A stretch of 64,000 bases of DNA from Marinibaculum sp040216765 (GCA_040216765.1 JAVJON010000045.1:110482-174481), one strand, 5' to 3'. Counted from the stretch's first letter, positions 52,580 through 61,847 are shown. The notes: generated by a model not told the origin, from the sequence alone. Numbers and translations are program-made.

Positions 52580-52612
52580 GCCGCTTGACCCTGCGGGCCG
52601 GCGCCAGCAGGC

Positions 52613-53197
52613 TTGCGCCCTGCCGCCCTTCCTGACGGGCCAGCAGACTGGAGAGCCGCAATTCCCGATCTTGGCCTTGGCGTCGACACGCTGTTCTACC
52701 GGTTGATGCGCCTGATCAACATGACCGCGAAGCCGTTCTTCACCGAGTTCGCCGCGGCGCACGACCTGAACATCAACGAATGGCGTGTGATGCTGGCCCT
52801 GAATGCGCGGCCCGGCCTGTCGGTGCAGGAGATTGCCGAGGTCAACGGCTTCGACAAGATGAGCGCCTCGCGCGCCGTCCGCCGCCTGATCGCCCATGGC
52901 CGGGTGACCCGCACCACCGACCGCAGCGACCGCCGCCGCACCCGTCACAGCCTGTCGCCGGACGGCCTGGCCATCGTGACCGCGATCAGCCCCTATGCGG
53001 TGGAGCGGGTGGATGCCCTGTTCGGCCGCCTGACGGCGCGCGAGGTGGCCCAGCTGAAACACATCCTGGACAAGCTGGAGCGCCATGCCGACGCCTGGCG
53101 GGAGGCCGATGGCCGCGAGCCCGCACCGCCTGCGCCCGGCGACCGGCCGGTGGCAGCGGCCGGTGCAGATGCCGGTCAGCGCGGCGGGAAGCCGTAG
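52613..53197 (+). CDS. MarR-family regulator
   Basis: Up to 194 residues. MarR features: TLFYRLMRLINMTAKPFFTEF (dimer helix), LSVQEIAEVNGFDKMSASRAVRRLIAHGRV (recognition helix) and DRRRTRHSLSPDG (wing). The start is uncertain. A TTG at 52613 gives the full length; an ATT at 52661 has the only good ribosome site (GGAGAG) before it; the first ATG (52706) would cut helix 1. It is convergent with the bicupin gene (22-base overlap) and may control the bicupin/SDR/TRAP locus. Confidence 0.85.
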   Translation: MRPAALPDGPADWRAAIPDLGLGVDTLFYRLMRLINMTAKPFFTEFAAAHDLNINEWRVMLALNARPGLSVQEIAEVNGFDKMSASRAVRRLIAHGRVTRTTDRSDRRRTRHSLSPDGLAIVTAISPYAVERVDALFGRLTAREVAQLKHILDKLERHADAWREADGREPAPPAPGDRPVAAAGADAGQRGGKP

Positions 53198-54003
53198 GGG
53201 TCCGGACGGTCCGGCTGGTCCAGCCAGGCGACCGGCCCCTCCGCCCAGGCGATCAGCATGCAGCCATGACCGGATTCCGCCGCCAGCTCGGCGCCTTCCT
53301 CCTGCACCACGAAGCTGTTGGCCAGCACCGGCCGGCCGTTGACGGCGATATCGCCGGCCACGACGAACCAGTCGACCAGCGCGGTCGTGCGATGCGCCGG
53401 CAGCGCGGTGCCCGGCTGCAGCTGCAGGCAGACCATGCGCCGGTCATGCCCGGTGCCGGCATAGTCCCAGATCATCCGGTGCAGCAGGCCCGGCACGAAG
53501 GTCGGGATCGTCCGCAGGCTCGCCACGGTGATGTTCAGGTCCGGCTGCCGGCTGGCGTCGATCGCGTTGAAGCGGGCCTTCCGGGCGCCGACATGCAGCT
53601 CATGGTCGGTCGCGACATCCGGCGCATAGAGGGTCGGCCCGTCCATGCGCGAGGCCAGCACGCAATCCTCGTAGGCGATGGCGTCGTGGGTATCGCCATT
53701 GACGTTGATCCCGACCTGGCCCCGCAGGACGGAGCCCGAATAGTCGGTCAGCGCACCCTTCAGGACATAGCTGGTGGCGACGTCCAGATGCTGGTGCAGC
53801 CCGGTGCGCACGCCTTCGTCGATCCGCGCCAGGCCCAGGAAGCGCCCGGCCTCCGGCTCCCGCCGGACGGCCTTCAGGTAGAGCCCCGGCTTTCCGGCGG
53901 GTTCCCAGGGCATCTCCTCCATCGGATAGAGGGCGACAAGGCCGGCGGCCTTCGGCGAAGCCTTGCCTGACGCCGGCCGTTTTCTGGTCGCTGCGCTGGA
54001 CAT
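53176..54003 (-). CDS. bicupin (double cupin-domain) protein, possible dioxygenase
   Basis: 275 residues. Two cupin halves are visible: the first has GVRTGLHQHLDVATSYVLKG (His residues for a metal site), the second has QLQPGTALPAHRTTALVDWFVV with one His. GGGAGG precedes ATG 54003. It resembles anti-sigma-factor ChrR-type or 2,4'-dihydroxyacetophenone-dioxygenase-type cupins. Because it is divergent from the SDR-TRAP operon, a role in breaking down an imported organic acid or aromatic is reasonable but unproven. Confidence 0.75.
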   Translation of the reverse strand: MSSAATRKRPASGKASPKAAGLVALYPMEEMPWEPAGKPGLYLKAVRREPEAGRFLGLARIDEGVRTGLHQHLDVATSYVLKGALTDYSGSVLRGQVGINVNGDTHDAIAYEDCVLASRMDGPTLYAPDVATDHELHVGARKARFNAIDASRQPDLNITVASLRTIPTFVPGLLHRMIWDYAGTGHDRRMVCLQLQPGTALPAHRTTALVDWFVVAGDIAVNGRPVLANSFVVQEEGAELAAESGHGCMLIAWAEGPVAWLDQPDRPDPYGFPPR

Positions 54004-54089
54004 CGAATCCCTCCCGGTCAGTCGCCCTTGCAGGCTTGTCAGCCGACGATCCGGGGCTTGACCCTCGAATCCCGGCAAAGCAGAATATA

Positions 54090-54103
54090 GTAACACATGT
54101 TAC
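54090..54103. promoter_or_regulatory. palindromic operator in the bicupin/SDR divergent region
   Basis: GTAACA-CA-TGTTAC is an exact palindrome in the 218-base gap between the bicupin (minus) and the SDR-TRAP operon (plus). TATAG touches its left side and a consensus TTGACA (54107-54112) lies just right of it. The nearby MarR regulator is the first candidate to bind it. Confidence 0.6.
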
Positions 54104-54221
54104 GGTTTGACAGGCCCAGGTCAATCGCGGACAGTCGCTGGCCGAGGGTCCACCCGCAACATCCCGTCCGTCGCCCGGCCGGAAGGCCGCGCCGGAACAA
54201 GGGATGCCGGGGACAGGGAGG

Positions 54222-55040
54222 ATGGGAGTGGCACAGAGCTTTGCCGGCAATGTGGTGGTGGTCACCGGTGCGGCGATGGGGATCGGCGCGGCGATCGCCG
54301 CGGCCTTTGCCGAAGCGGGCGGCACGGTCTTCGGCCTGGACCGCGACGGCCCCGCGATGAAGCAGGCCGCCGCCGGCATGGCGGGGATGGTGCATCCCTG
54401 GACCCTGGACGTCACCGACCGCGACGCGGTCGCTGCCGCCTTCGCCGAGTTCCACGAGTCCAAGGGCCGCATCGACATCCTGGTGAACAATGCCGGGTTC
54501 GGGCGCGGCTACCTGATCGAGAACATGGAACCGGAGAGCTGGGACGAGGTGGTCGGGGTCAACCTGACCGGCACATTCAACTGCACACGCGCCGCGATCC
54601 CGGGCATGCGCGATGCCGGCGGCGGCGCCATCGTCAACATCGCATCGGTGGCGGGAAAGCGGATCTCCTTCCTGGGCGGCGCCGACTATACCGCCGCCAA
54701 GAGCGGCGTCCTGGGCTTCACCCGCCACGCCGCCTTCGAGCTGGCGCAGTACGGCATCCGGGTGAACGCGATCTGCCCCGGCCCGGTCCTCACGCCCCTG
54801 ACGATAAACAGCACGACCGACGAAAAGCGCGACCAGGTCGCCCGCACGGTGCCGCTGGGCCGCTGGGTGCAGCCGCGGGACATCGCCAGTGCCGCGCTGT
54901 TCCTGGCCAGCCCGGATGCCGCCATGTGCACGGGGACCTCGCTGGACGTCGATGGCGGCATCATGGTCAGCAACGGCACCAGCTACGAGGATTACATGGC
55001 CCGGCGCGGCGGCACCGCGCAGACGAAAAAGGCCGGCTGA
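54222..55040 (+). CDS. short-chain dehydrogenase/reductase (first gene of TRAP operon)
   Basis: 272 residues. VVVTGAAMGIGAAIAAAF (TGxxxGxG), NNAGFG, and the active-site Y and K in GADYTAAKSGVLGF. The C-terminal CTGTSLDVDGG is the usual end of classical SDRs. ATG 54222 is very close to GGGAGG; GTG 54228 has better spacing (6 bases) and may be the true start. It is followed after 34 bases by dctP, which suggests that it oxidises the substrate the transporter brings in. Confidence 0.9.
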   Translation: MGVAQSFAGNVVVVTGAAMGIGAAIAAAFAEAGGTVFGLDRDGPAMKQAAAGMAGMVHPWTLDVTDRDAVAAAFAEFHESKGRIDILVNNAGFGRGYLIENMEPESWDEVVGVNLTGTFNCTRAAIPGMRDAGGGAIVNIASVAGKRISFLGGADYTAAKSGVLGFTRHAAFELAQYGIRVNAICPGPVLTPLTINSTTDEKRDQVARTVPLGRWVQPRDIASAALFLASPDAAMCTGTSLDVDGGIMVSNGTSYEDYMARRGGTAQTKKAG

Positions 55041-55074
55041 ACGACCGGCCCGGCCGGGAGAGAGGGAGAGCGTC

Positions 55075-56070
55075 ATGAGAGGATTGATCGGAGCAGCCTG
55101 CGGGCTGGCGGCCCTTGCCGCGCTGGCCGTCGCGCCGCCGGCGCACGCGGCGGAGGTCGAGCTGCGGCTGGCGCATGTCGCACCGCCCACCAGCTCCTTC
55201 CAGGTCGCGGCCGAGAGCTATGCCAGGCACCTGAAGGCCCTCTCCGGCGGGGCGATGGACATGACCATCATCCCCGGCGGCGCGCTGGGCAGCGTCCCGG
55301 AGCTCTGGGCGCAGCTGCGCAACGGTGCGCTGGACATGTACCTGATGGATGTCGGCGGCATCCTGGCGAACGAGGAGGGGCGCCACTTCTTCATCATCTT
55401 CGCGCCCTACCTGTTCAAGGACCAGGACCATTGGCGCGCCTTCAACACCTCGCCGATCTTCGACGAGATGATGAAGAAGGCCGAGGACGGCATGGGCATC
55501 AAGTATCTCGGCTACCTGAAGGACCGTTCGCCGCGCGCGCTGTCGACCTCCAAGAAGGCGGTGAAGACGCCGGCCGACATCGCCGGCATGAAGATCCGCA
55601 CCCCGCTGGTCCCGGCGATCACCGAGGCCTTCAAGGCCTGGGGCGCCAACCCCACGCCGGTCAAGGCCTCCGACCTCTACTCCGCGCTGCAGAGCGGCCT
55701 GGTCGACGGCCAGGACAATGGCATCACCGACGTCGTCGCCGCCGGCTATACCGAGGTGCAGGACTTCTTCACCCCGCTGGACTATCTGCGCTCGGGCATC
55801 GGCATCTGGATGAGCGACAAGGCCTGGAACGGGCTGACCCCGCAGCAGCAGGAATGGGCGCTGGAGGCCGCGAAGGCGACCTTCGCGGAGCAGAAGCCGC
55901 TGTTCGACAAGGAGGAGACCGAAGCCTTCGCCGCCGCCAAGGCGAAGGGCGTCGAGATCGTGGAGCCCGACATCGAGGCCTTCGTCGCGGCCTCCGCGCC
56001 GGTGGTCAAGGGCCTGGACGGCAAGGCCTGGCCGGCAGGCATGTACGACCAGATCCACAACATGAAGTGA
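55075..56070 (+). CDS. dctP: TRAP transporter periplasmic substrate-binding protein
   Basis: 331 residues. Signal peptide (cleavage after AHA). DctP family features: LRLAHVAPPTSSFQVAAE, the substrate-contact Arg region MKIRTPLVP, and LYSALQSGLVDGQDNGITDV. TRAP proteins usually bind carboxylates; the ligand cannot be told. GGGAGAG precedes the ATG. Its stop overlaps the dctQ start (GTGA). Confidence 0.93.
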   Translation: MRGLIGAACGLAALAALAVAPPAHAAEVELRLAHVAPPTSSFQVAAESYARHLKALSGGAMDMTIIPGGALGSVPELWAQLRNGALDMYLMDVGGILANEEGRHFFIIFAPYLFKDQDHWRAFNTSPIFDEMMKKAEDGMGIKYLGYLKDRSPRALSTSKKAVKTPADIAGMKIRTPLVPAITEAFKAWGANPTPVKASDLYSALQSGLVDGQDNGITDVVAAGYTEVQDFFTPLDYLRSGIGIWMSDKAWNGLTPQQQEWALEAAKATFAEQKPLFDKEETEAFAAAKAKGVEIVEPDIEAFVAASAPVVKGLDGKAWPAGMYDQIHNMK

Positions 56071-56570
56071 GCGACGGGCCCCTCCCCGACAGCCTGAGGA
56101 CGGGCGCCGCGCGGTTGCGGCGCCTGCTCCTCGGCGCGACGCGGCACGGCCTCGGCGCCGGCCTGGCCTTCATCGCAGGGCTGGCGGTGCTGCAGGTGGT
56201 GCTGCGCTACGTCTTCGCGAACTCGATCACCTGGGTGGAGGAGATCTCCGTCCTGGTGCTGCTGTGGATCGCCTGGATCGGCGCCATCCACCTGTGGCTC
56301 GACCGCAGCCATATCGCCGTCGACCTGCTGCTGCCCCACAGCGGCCCCTGGCGGGCGCGGCTGATCGCCGCCTTCGACCTGGCGGCGGTGGCCGGCGGGC
56401 TGGCGCTGGCCTGGGCGGCCGAGGCGACCATCGCCGCCTTCGGCGGGGTGGTCATGGGCAGCCTGGAACTGCCCGGCGAGATCAAGTTCCTGCCCGTTCT
56501 GGCCGGCGGCATCGGCCTCGCCCTGGCCGGGCTGGTGAACCTGCTCGCCGGGGGGGAAGGCGGATCGTGA
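56067..56570 (+). CDS. dctQ: TRAP transporter small membrane subunit
   Basis: 167 residues with four membrane helices. Typical motifs are LRYVFANSITWVEEISVLVLLWIAWIGA and the His-containing DRSHIAVDLLL. GTG start 56067 overlaps the dctP stop as GTGA, and its own stop overlaps dctM in the same way, so the three subunits are translationally coupled. Confidence 0.92.
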   Translation: MSDGPLPDSLRTGAARLRRLLLGATRHGLGAGLAFIAGLAVLQVVLRYVFANSITWVEEISVLVLLWIAWIGAIHLWLDRSHIAVDLLLPHSGPWRARLIAAFDLAAVAGGLALAWAAEATIAAFGGVVMGSLELPGEIKFLPVLAGGIGLALAGLVNLLAGGEGGS

Positions 56571-57856
56571 TCGGCGAACTGGCCCTGCTGTTCGGCGTGA
56601 TGATCGGCCTGCTGCTGCTGGGCCTGCCGATCTTCTTTGCCATCGGCGTCTCGGGCGCCGCCTATGCCATCGTCTATGCGCCGAAAGTACCGCTGATGAT
56701 CGTCGGCCAGCGCTTCGTCAACGGCCTGGACTCCTACGATTTCGCGGCGATCCCGTTCTTCTTCCTGGCCGGCGAGATCATGAACCGCGGCGGCATCTCC
56801 GCCCGCCTGCTGCGCTTCGCCCGGGCGGCCATCGGCCATATCCGCGGCGGGCTGAGCCATGTCAACGTGCTGGCCTCGATGGTCTTCGCCGGGGTCTCGG
56901 GCTCTGCCGCGGCCGACGCCTCGGCGATCGGCTCGGTGATGATCCCGGCGATGAAGAAGGAGGGCTATCCGGCCGCCTACGCCGCCTCGGTCACCGCCGC
57001 CAGCGCCACCATCGGCCCGATGATCCCGCCGTCGATCCCGCTGGTGATCTACGCCCTGTTCGCCAAGCAGTCGGTGGGCCAGATGTTCCTGGCCGGCGTG
57101 CTGCCGGGGCTGGGCATGGGGCTCGTCCTGCTGGCCGCCTCGATCTGGATCAGCCGGCGGCGCGGCTATCCCGCGCGCCCCTGGCAGGGCTGGGGCGAGT
57201 TCGCCCGGGCCGGCCTGACCTCCGCCCTGGCGCTGACCCTGCCGGTGATCGTCGTCGCCGGCCTGGTCAGCGGTGCGGCCACCACCACCGAGATCGGCGC
57301 GATCGCGTCCGCCTACGCGGTGCTGGTCACCATGCTGGTCTATCGCGAGCTGTCCCTGCCCGCGCTGTGGGAAGCGATCTGCACCGCGGCCGTGGATTCC
57401 TGCCGGGTGCTGATCATCATCGCGGTGGCGGGAATCTTTTCCTACATCATCGCCAATATGGGCCTGGCCTGGTCGCTGGCGAAGATCGCGACCGGCATGT
57501 CCGACGACCCCGCCATCGTGCTGGCGGTGATCATGCTGATCCTGCTGCTGCTGGGCACGGTGCTGGAACCGGTCACCCTGCTGGTGGTGATCGTGCCGAT
57601 CCTGGTGCCGACCGCGCAGGCCGTCGGCATCGACCCGATCCAGCTGGGCACCGTGGCGGTGCTGGCCACCCTGGTCGGCCTGGTCACGCCGCCGGTCGGC
57701 TTCCTGATCTACCTGACCGCGGCGCAGGCGCAGGTCCGCGCCGGGCCGGTGATCCGGGAACTCTCGCCCTTCGTCCTCGTGCTGATCCTGCTGCTGGTCG
57801 CCCTGGTCTTCATCCCCGGCCTCAGCCTCTGGCTGCCGCGCCTGTTCTTCGGCTAG
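56567..57856 (+). CDS. dctM: TRAP transporter large membrane subunit
   Basis: 429 residues, about 12 helices. FFFLAGEIMNRGGIS, GVSGSAAADASAIGSVMIPAM, IGPMIPPSIPLVIYAL and LVGLVTPPVGFLIYLT are DctM hallmarks. The GTG start at 56567 overlaps the dctQ stop. The stop codon TAG at 57854-57856 sits exactly at the left edge of the IS630 remnant (a TA followed by GAGCG), so the insertion may have replaced the natural last bases or the terminator. Confidence 0.93.
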   Translation: MIGELALLFGVMIGLLLLGLPIFFAIGVSGAAYAIVYAPKVPLMIVGQRFVNGLDSYDFAAIPFFFLAGEIMNRGGISARLLRFARAAIGHIRGGLSHVNVLASMVFAGVSGSAAADASAIGSVMIPAMKKEGYPAAYAASVTAASATIGPMIPPSIPLVIYALFAKQSVGQMFLAGVLPGLGMGLVLLAASIWISRRRGYPARPWQGWGEFARAGLTSALALTLPVIVVAGLVSGAATTTEIGAIASAYAVLVTMLVYRELSLPALWEAICTAAVDSCRVLIIIAVAGIFSYIIANMGLAWSLAKIATGMSDDPAIVLAVIMLILLLLGTVLEPVTLLVVIVPILVPTAQAVGIDPIQLGTVAVLATLVGLVTPPVGFLIYLTAAQAQVRAGPVIRELSPFVLVLILLLVALVFIPGLSLWLPRLFFG

Positions 57857-57948
57857 AGCGATTTGTCGTCTGTCGGAATCGTTTTGGGATTCACTCTCTG
57901 GCCGAACTGTGAATCACCATGTTGGCTGGAGGTGGAGGCCAACATGGC

Positions 57949-58407
57949 ATGCCCAGGATCTATTCTTCAGACCTGCGCGAGCGGGTCGTTATTGCGGTTG
58001 AGCAGGAAGGTCTATCCCGCCGGGAGGCGGCCCGGCGCTATCGAGTAAGTGCCTCGGCGGCGGTGAAATGGCTGGACCGTTACCGCCGGACAGGAGGGTG
58101 CGAGGCCCAGCCGGTGGGCGGCGATCGTCGCTCGCGGCTACCGGCGCATCGGGACTGGATACTGGCGCTGGTGGCAGCTGAGCCGGACCTGACACTGCAC
58201 AAGCTGGCGGAGCGTTTGGCGGCGACACACGAGGTTCGGGCAGACGCCGGCATGCTCAGCCGCTTCCTGCCCCGGCACGGGATCAGCTTCAAAAAAAAGC
58301 GTGCTGCCCAGCGAGCAGCGGCGCGCCGATCTCGCCCGGCTGCGTCGCCGCTGGCGGCGCCTTCAACCCGTTCTCGCCAGGCGCCGGCTGATCTTCCTCG
58401 ACGGTGA
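57949..58407 (+). pseudogene. IS630 transposase, N-terminal frame
   Basis: About 152 residues: MPRIYSSDLRERVV, a helix-turn-helix (LSRREAARRYRVSASAAVKW) and ADAGMLSRFLPRHGISFKKK, as in IS630 orfA. Homology stops at the lysine run encoded by A8 (58291-58298); in intact elements a frameshift there joins the DDE frame. The rest of this frame to the stop at 58407 is out-of-phase. It cannot give an active enzyme because the second frame is truncated. Confidence 0.85.
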
Positions 58408-58560
58408 GGTGGAGCGAGGCCGAAGGCCGCGTAAGCCTCCGAACGGAGCTGCCACCAACATGGTGCGCCGCTATGGCCGTGCCCCACGCGGGCAGCGGGC
58501 GCCGGCGGAGGCGCCATATGGCCATTGGAAGACCACAACCATCATTGCCGGCCTTGATCA
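58301..58560 (+). pseudogene. IS630 transposase, DDE frame, truncated and with in-frame insertion
   Basis: It continues from the A8 run in another frame: RRRLIFLD (first catalytic Asp) ... TNMVRRYGRAPRGQR and YGHWKTTTIIAGL. Between the Asp and TNMVRR there are 14 codons (58403-58444, encoding a basic Arg/Pro-rich stretch) followed by GAA, where IS630 proteins normally have about ET-GAA or ETWAS. Homology ends near 58555; the second Asp and the Glu region are missing here. Confidence 0.8.
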
Positions 58561-59536
58561 TGCAAGCCTTATTCTTTCGGCTGCTCCATTGGCGCTACCG
58601 GCGAACACACCGCGGTCGCTTTGGCAGGGGCCGGGGGCATGTGGATCGCGAATACTTCGGCCTGCGATGTGGCGTCGGACCTGCAGGATGGATGGCAACG
58701 CGATGTCCCAACTAGGCCGTCGCTTCAATGCCGTGCAGCGACTCTCTCTGCCCGGACCTTGACGAAGGCTCTTTCGCCGCAGCCGCCGATTGACCGCCAC
58801 CTGAGGAGAACCCACTGCCCATATCGTACTGTCTGCGCCATCCTTCATTGGGGTCCGAACTGGAATCGCTGTCGAGTTCTGAAATTTTGGCGCCCGATGC
58901 CGACCGCAGGACGCTGCCAGTTTCCCTTCTGGCCGGTCGACCGCAGGCGTCAAGCCTGCTCCGTTGCCGGGCGACGGGTGCGACAAAGCCATCTTGCGAG
59001 ATGGGGACCGATTGGTCCGACGAGCCCTGGCTGCTCCGCGGGCGGCTCTATGGCTACGCTTTGTAGTCGCTATCTGCGAGTGGGCGGCATCGGTCATCTC
59101 ACCTTCGGCACCGAAGCTGAAGGCTCACAACGCCCCCAATGCCCCGCCCATCTGACCATCGCTTGGCATTGCTCGCAGCCCGCGGCTGAGCGGCAGGGCC
59201 GCATCGCGTCGGACCGCCAATTATTGCGATCAATTCGCAACACACCCGTCGATGGAAAGCAGCCTTTGTCTCACTGTAACGAATCATACTCACAATGCAA
59301 AAGTGCGGTTGAGTATCAATAACTATAGCGAACAATGACCGGAAAGGGCAATTATTCTGTTGCTTTTTACACTTTTTTTATTCTTCACGCCCAGTCTTTG
59401 GAAAACCGCCAAAGCATAGCAGTCACAATATATCAGCACGCCAGAATACAACACGGCTGCATGCTCAGGCAACAAGTATGCTTAGCAGTAACAAAAAGAA
59501 CCTGTAATCTTTCAATCACGATATGGGGTGGTCCCT
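58561..59536. other. 976-base region without a recognisable gene, upstream of the chemoreceptor
   Basis: Short open frames occur on both strands, but none has good codon use or familiar motifs, so I treat it as decayed or non-coding DNA. GC content falls toward the right; about 59220-59500 is rich in A and T (for example the T-run near 59370) and should hold the chemoreceptor promoter. No terminal repeats were identified. Confidence 0.55.
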
Positions 59537-61774
59537 ATGACCAACGAAGACGCGGCGCGTTCCGCCGCTTTGTCTCCCGCCTCGCCCAGAGGGCGTGGCC
59601 ACCGCTTCCAGGACCTGCGGATCAAGCCGAAGGTTCTGATCGGAATCTCCGTTCCGCTGATCCTGTTGATTGCGGTCGGCGCCGTGGCGCTGTGGAACAT
59701 CACCAGGATCCAGAAGACCAGCAGTTGGGTGGACCATACCCGCGTTGTGCTGGCGAAGAATGCCAACATCGTCGCTTCGGCGGTCGATATGGAAACCGGC
59801 ATGCGCGGCTATCTGCTTGCCGGGCGGGAGGAATTCCTCGCGCCCTATGTGGACGGGGAAAAGTCCGCCTATGCCGGGATCGAGGAACTACAGAAGGTCG
59901 TCAGCGACAACCCGGCCCAGGTCACGCGGCTGGCGGAGGCAGAGCGGGTTCTGCGCGACTGGCAGGCCAACGTCACCGAGGCACAGATCCAATTGCGTCG
60001 CGACATCGGCGACGCCGAGACCATGAACGACATGGCCCGGCTCGTCGGCGAAGCTCGAGGCAAGACCTATATCGATCAATTTCGCAGTCAGATCGCGACC
60101 TTCAGCGACCGCGAGCGCGACCTGCTCGCCAAGCGGCAGCAGGTCATCCAGACGTCCCTGTCCGACGGCGAGGCCACGGTCTTCGAGACACGCGAGGCTC
60201 TGCGCTGGATCGAGCACACCTATGTGGTGATCGGCCACTCGCAAGACATTCTCGGCGCCGTCCTGGACATGGAAACCGGCATGCGTGGCTACCTGCTCAC
60301 TGGCCGGGAGGATTTTCTGGAGCCGTTCAATCAAGGTTCCGCGCGCTTTGCCGCTTTGGTCGCCGACCTGCGCGAGACAGTCAGCGACAACCCGGCGCAA
60401 GTGGCCCTGCTCGACGAAATCAAAGGGACAATCGAAGGATGGGTGGGCGAGGTCGTCGAACCGATGATCGAGTTGCGCCGTGAGATCGGCGATGCGGCAA
60501 CCATGGATGACATGGCCAGGCTCGTCGGCGAAGCCCGGGGCAAGCAATATTTCGACCAGTTTCGTCAGATCATGGCCGATTTCTCTGCCGAGGAAGAGGT
60601 GTTGATGAAGGAACGCGCGGCGGCCAACGAGGAAACTGTAGGCAGCAGCTTCACCTTGATCGTCTCGATGACACTCGGCGCGATCGTGGTTGGCCTCACC
60701 TTCGCCTGGCTGATCGGTGGGTCGATTGGCGGGGCGGTCGGACGCTTGACCGGGGCGATGGGCAAGCTCGCTGGCGGCGACAATTCGGCGGACATACCGG
60801 GCGCCGAACGCGGTGACGAAGTCGGAGAAATGGCGCGTGCCACCCTGGTGTTCAAACAGAATGCCATCGAAGCCGAGCGCTTGCGTGAAGAGAGCGCCGC
60901 ACGCGAACAGGAGGCGGCCGAGGAAAAACGCGAGGAGATGCGCCAGCTGGCCGACACCTTCCGGTCGAGCGTCGGCGCGGTGATCGGCAGCGTCTCCTCT
61001 TCGGCGTCGGAGCTTCAGGACACCGCAACGTCCATGACCGCTACCGCCGATCAGACCAACTCACTCGCCGTATCCGTTGCCAGCGCATCGGAGGAAGCTT
61101 CAACAAATGTCCAGACCGTCGCCGCTGCCAGCGAGGAACTATCGGCCTCGATCGGCGAGATCACCCGTCAGATCGGCGAGTCGAGCACAATCTCGCGCCG
61201 CGCTGTGGACACAGCAGAGGCCACCAACAGCAAGGTCGGAGAGCTGGCAAACGGTGCGTCCAAAATCGGCGACATCGTGAGCCTGATCAAGGACATTGCC
61301 GACCAGACCAATCTGCTGGCCCTGAACGCCACGATCGAGGCCGCCCGGGCCGGCGAATCAGGCAAGGGTTTCGCCGTCGTCGCATCCGAGGTGAAGAATC
61401 TCGCCAACCAGACCGCCAAGGCAACAGAGGAAATCGCCGCGCAGGTTGCGACCATGCAGGGGGCGACGACAGAGACAGTCGCTGCAATCGAGGAAATCAC
61501 CGCGGTGATCCGTCAGATCAGCGAGAACGCAAACGGCATCGCCTCGGCCGTCGAGCAGCAGAATGCGTCCACGCAGGAAATAGCGCGGAACGTTCAGGAA
61601 GCGGCTGCGGGCACCGACGAAGTGACCTCCAGGATCTCCGACGTCCGTTCTGGAGCCGAGGGCACCGGCGCTGCGGCCAGCCAGGTCCTCTCGCGCTCGG
61701 AAGCCTTGTCGCAGCAGTCGCAGGCGCTCCGCGACGAAGTGGACACTTTTCTGGCCGGGCTGCAGTCCGCCTAG
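59537..61774 (+). CDS. methyl-accepting chemotaxis protein with two CHASE3 domains
   Basis: 745 residues. A membrane helix at about 33-53 is followed by two similar periplasmic CHASE3 domains. Each has ETGMRGYLL(A/T)GRE near its start and MARLVGEARGK near its end, an internal duplication. A second helix lies at about 365-390, then a HAMP domain (GRLTGAMGKLAGGDNSADIP), and a signalling domain with the hairpin tip DQTNLLALNATIEAARAGE and GFAVVASEVKNLA. No C-terminal CheR/CheB pentapeptide. ATG 59537 was chosen over a GTG three codons earlier. Codon use is less GC-biased than in flanking genes. Confidence 0.92.
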   Translation: MTNEDAARSAALSPASPRGRGHRFQDLRIKPKVLIGISVPLILLIAVGAVALWNITRIQKTSSWVDHTRVVLAKNANIVASAVDMETGMRGYLLAGREEFLAPYVDGEKSAYAGIEELQKVVSDNPAQVTRLAEAERVLRDWQANVTEAQIQLRRDIGDAETMNDMARLVGEARGKTYIDQFRSQIATFSDRERDLLAKRQQVIQTSLSDGEATVFETREALRWIEHTYVVIGHSQDILGAVLDMETGMRGYLLTGREDFLEPFNQGSARFAALVADLRETVSDNPAQVALLDEIKGTIEGWVGEVVEPMIELRREIGDAATMDDMARLVGEARGKQYFDQFRQIMADFSAEEEVLMKERAAANEETVGSSFTLIVSMTLGAIVVGLTFAWLIGGSIGGAVGRLTGAMGKLAGGDNSADIPGAERGDEVGEMARATLVFKQNAIEAERLREESAAREQEAAEEKREEMRQLADTFRSSVGAVIGSVSSSASELQDTATSMTATADQTNSLAVSVASASEEASTNVQTVAAASEELSASIGEITRQIGESSTISRRAVDTAEATNSKVGELANGASKIGDIVSLIKDIADQTNLLALNATIEAARAGESGKGFAVVASEVKNLANQTAKATEEIAAQVATMQGATTETVAAIEEITAVIRQISENANGIASAVEQQNASTQEIARNVQEAAAGTDEVTSRISDVRSGAEGTGAAASQVLSRSEALSQQSQALRDEVDTFLAGLQSA

Positions 61775-61812
61775 GTTTGGTTTCGCTGGAGATCGAGTCC
61801 AGCCGGATGTCG

Positions 61813-61847
61813 GGCGGGCCAGTTCATCGGGTAGATCTCGGCCCGCC
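61813..61847 (+). terminator. hairpin after the chemoreceptor gene
   Basis: GGCGGGCC (61813-61820) and GGCCCGCC (61840-61847) form an 8-base stem 39 bases after the stop, followed by a pyrimidine-rich TCCTTCCCCCCGTTT. Plausible but the loop is long (19 bases). Confidence 0.4.

Larger units (their letters stand above)
57856..58560 (+). mobile_element. IS630-family element, left part
   Basis: It begins GAGCGATTTGTCGTC after a TA. The first transposase frame starts at 57949, an A8 run at 58291-58298 marks the usual frameshift, and homology to the DDE part ends near 58555 after GHWKTTTIIAGL. The right end of a matching element lies at 62560-62733. About 4 kb of foreign DNA separates the two. Confidence 0.75.

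Noticed and set aside
58621..59322. Plus-strand open frame of 233 codons between the IS630 left part and the chemoreceptor
   Set aside because: No motif, no ribosome site and codon use unlike a gene; judged decayed DNA.
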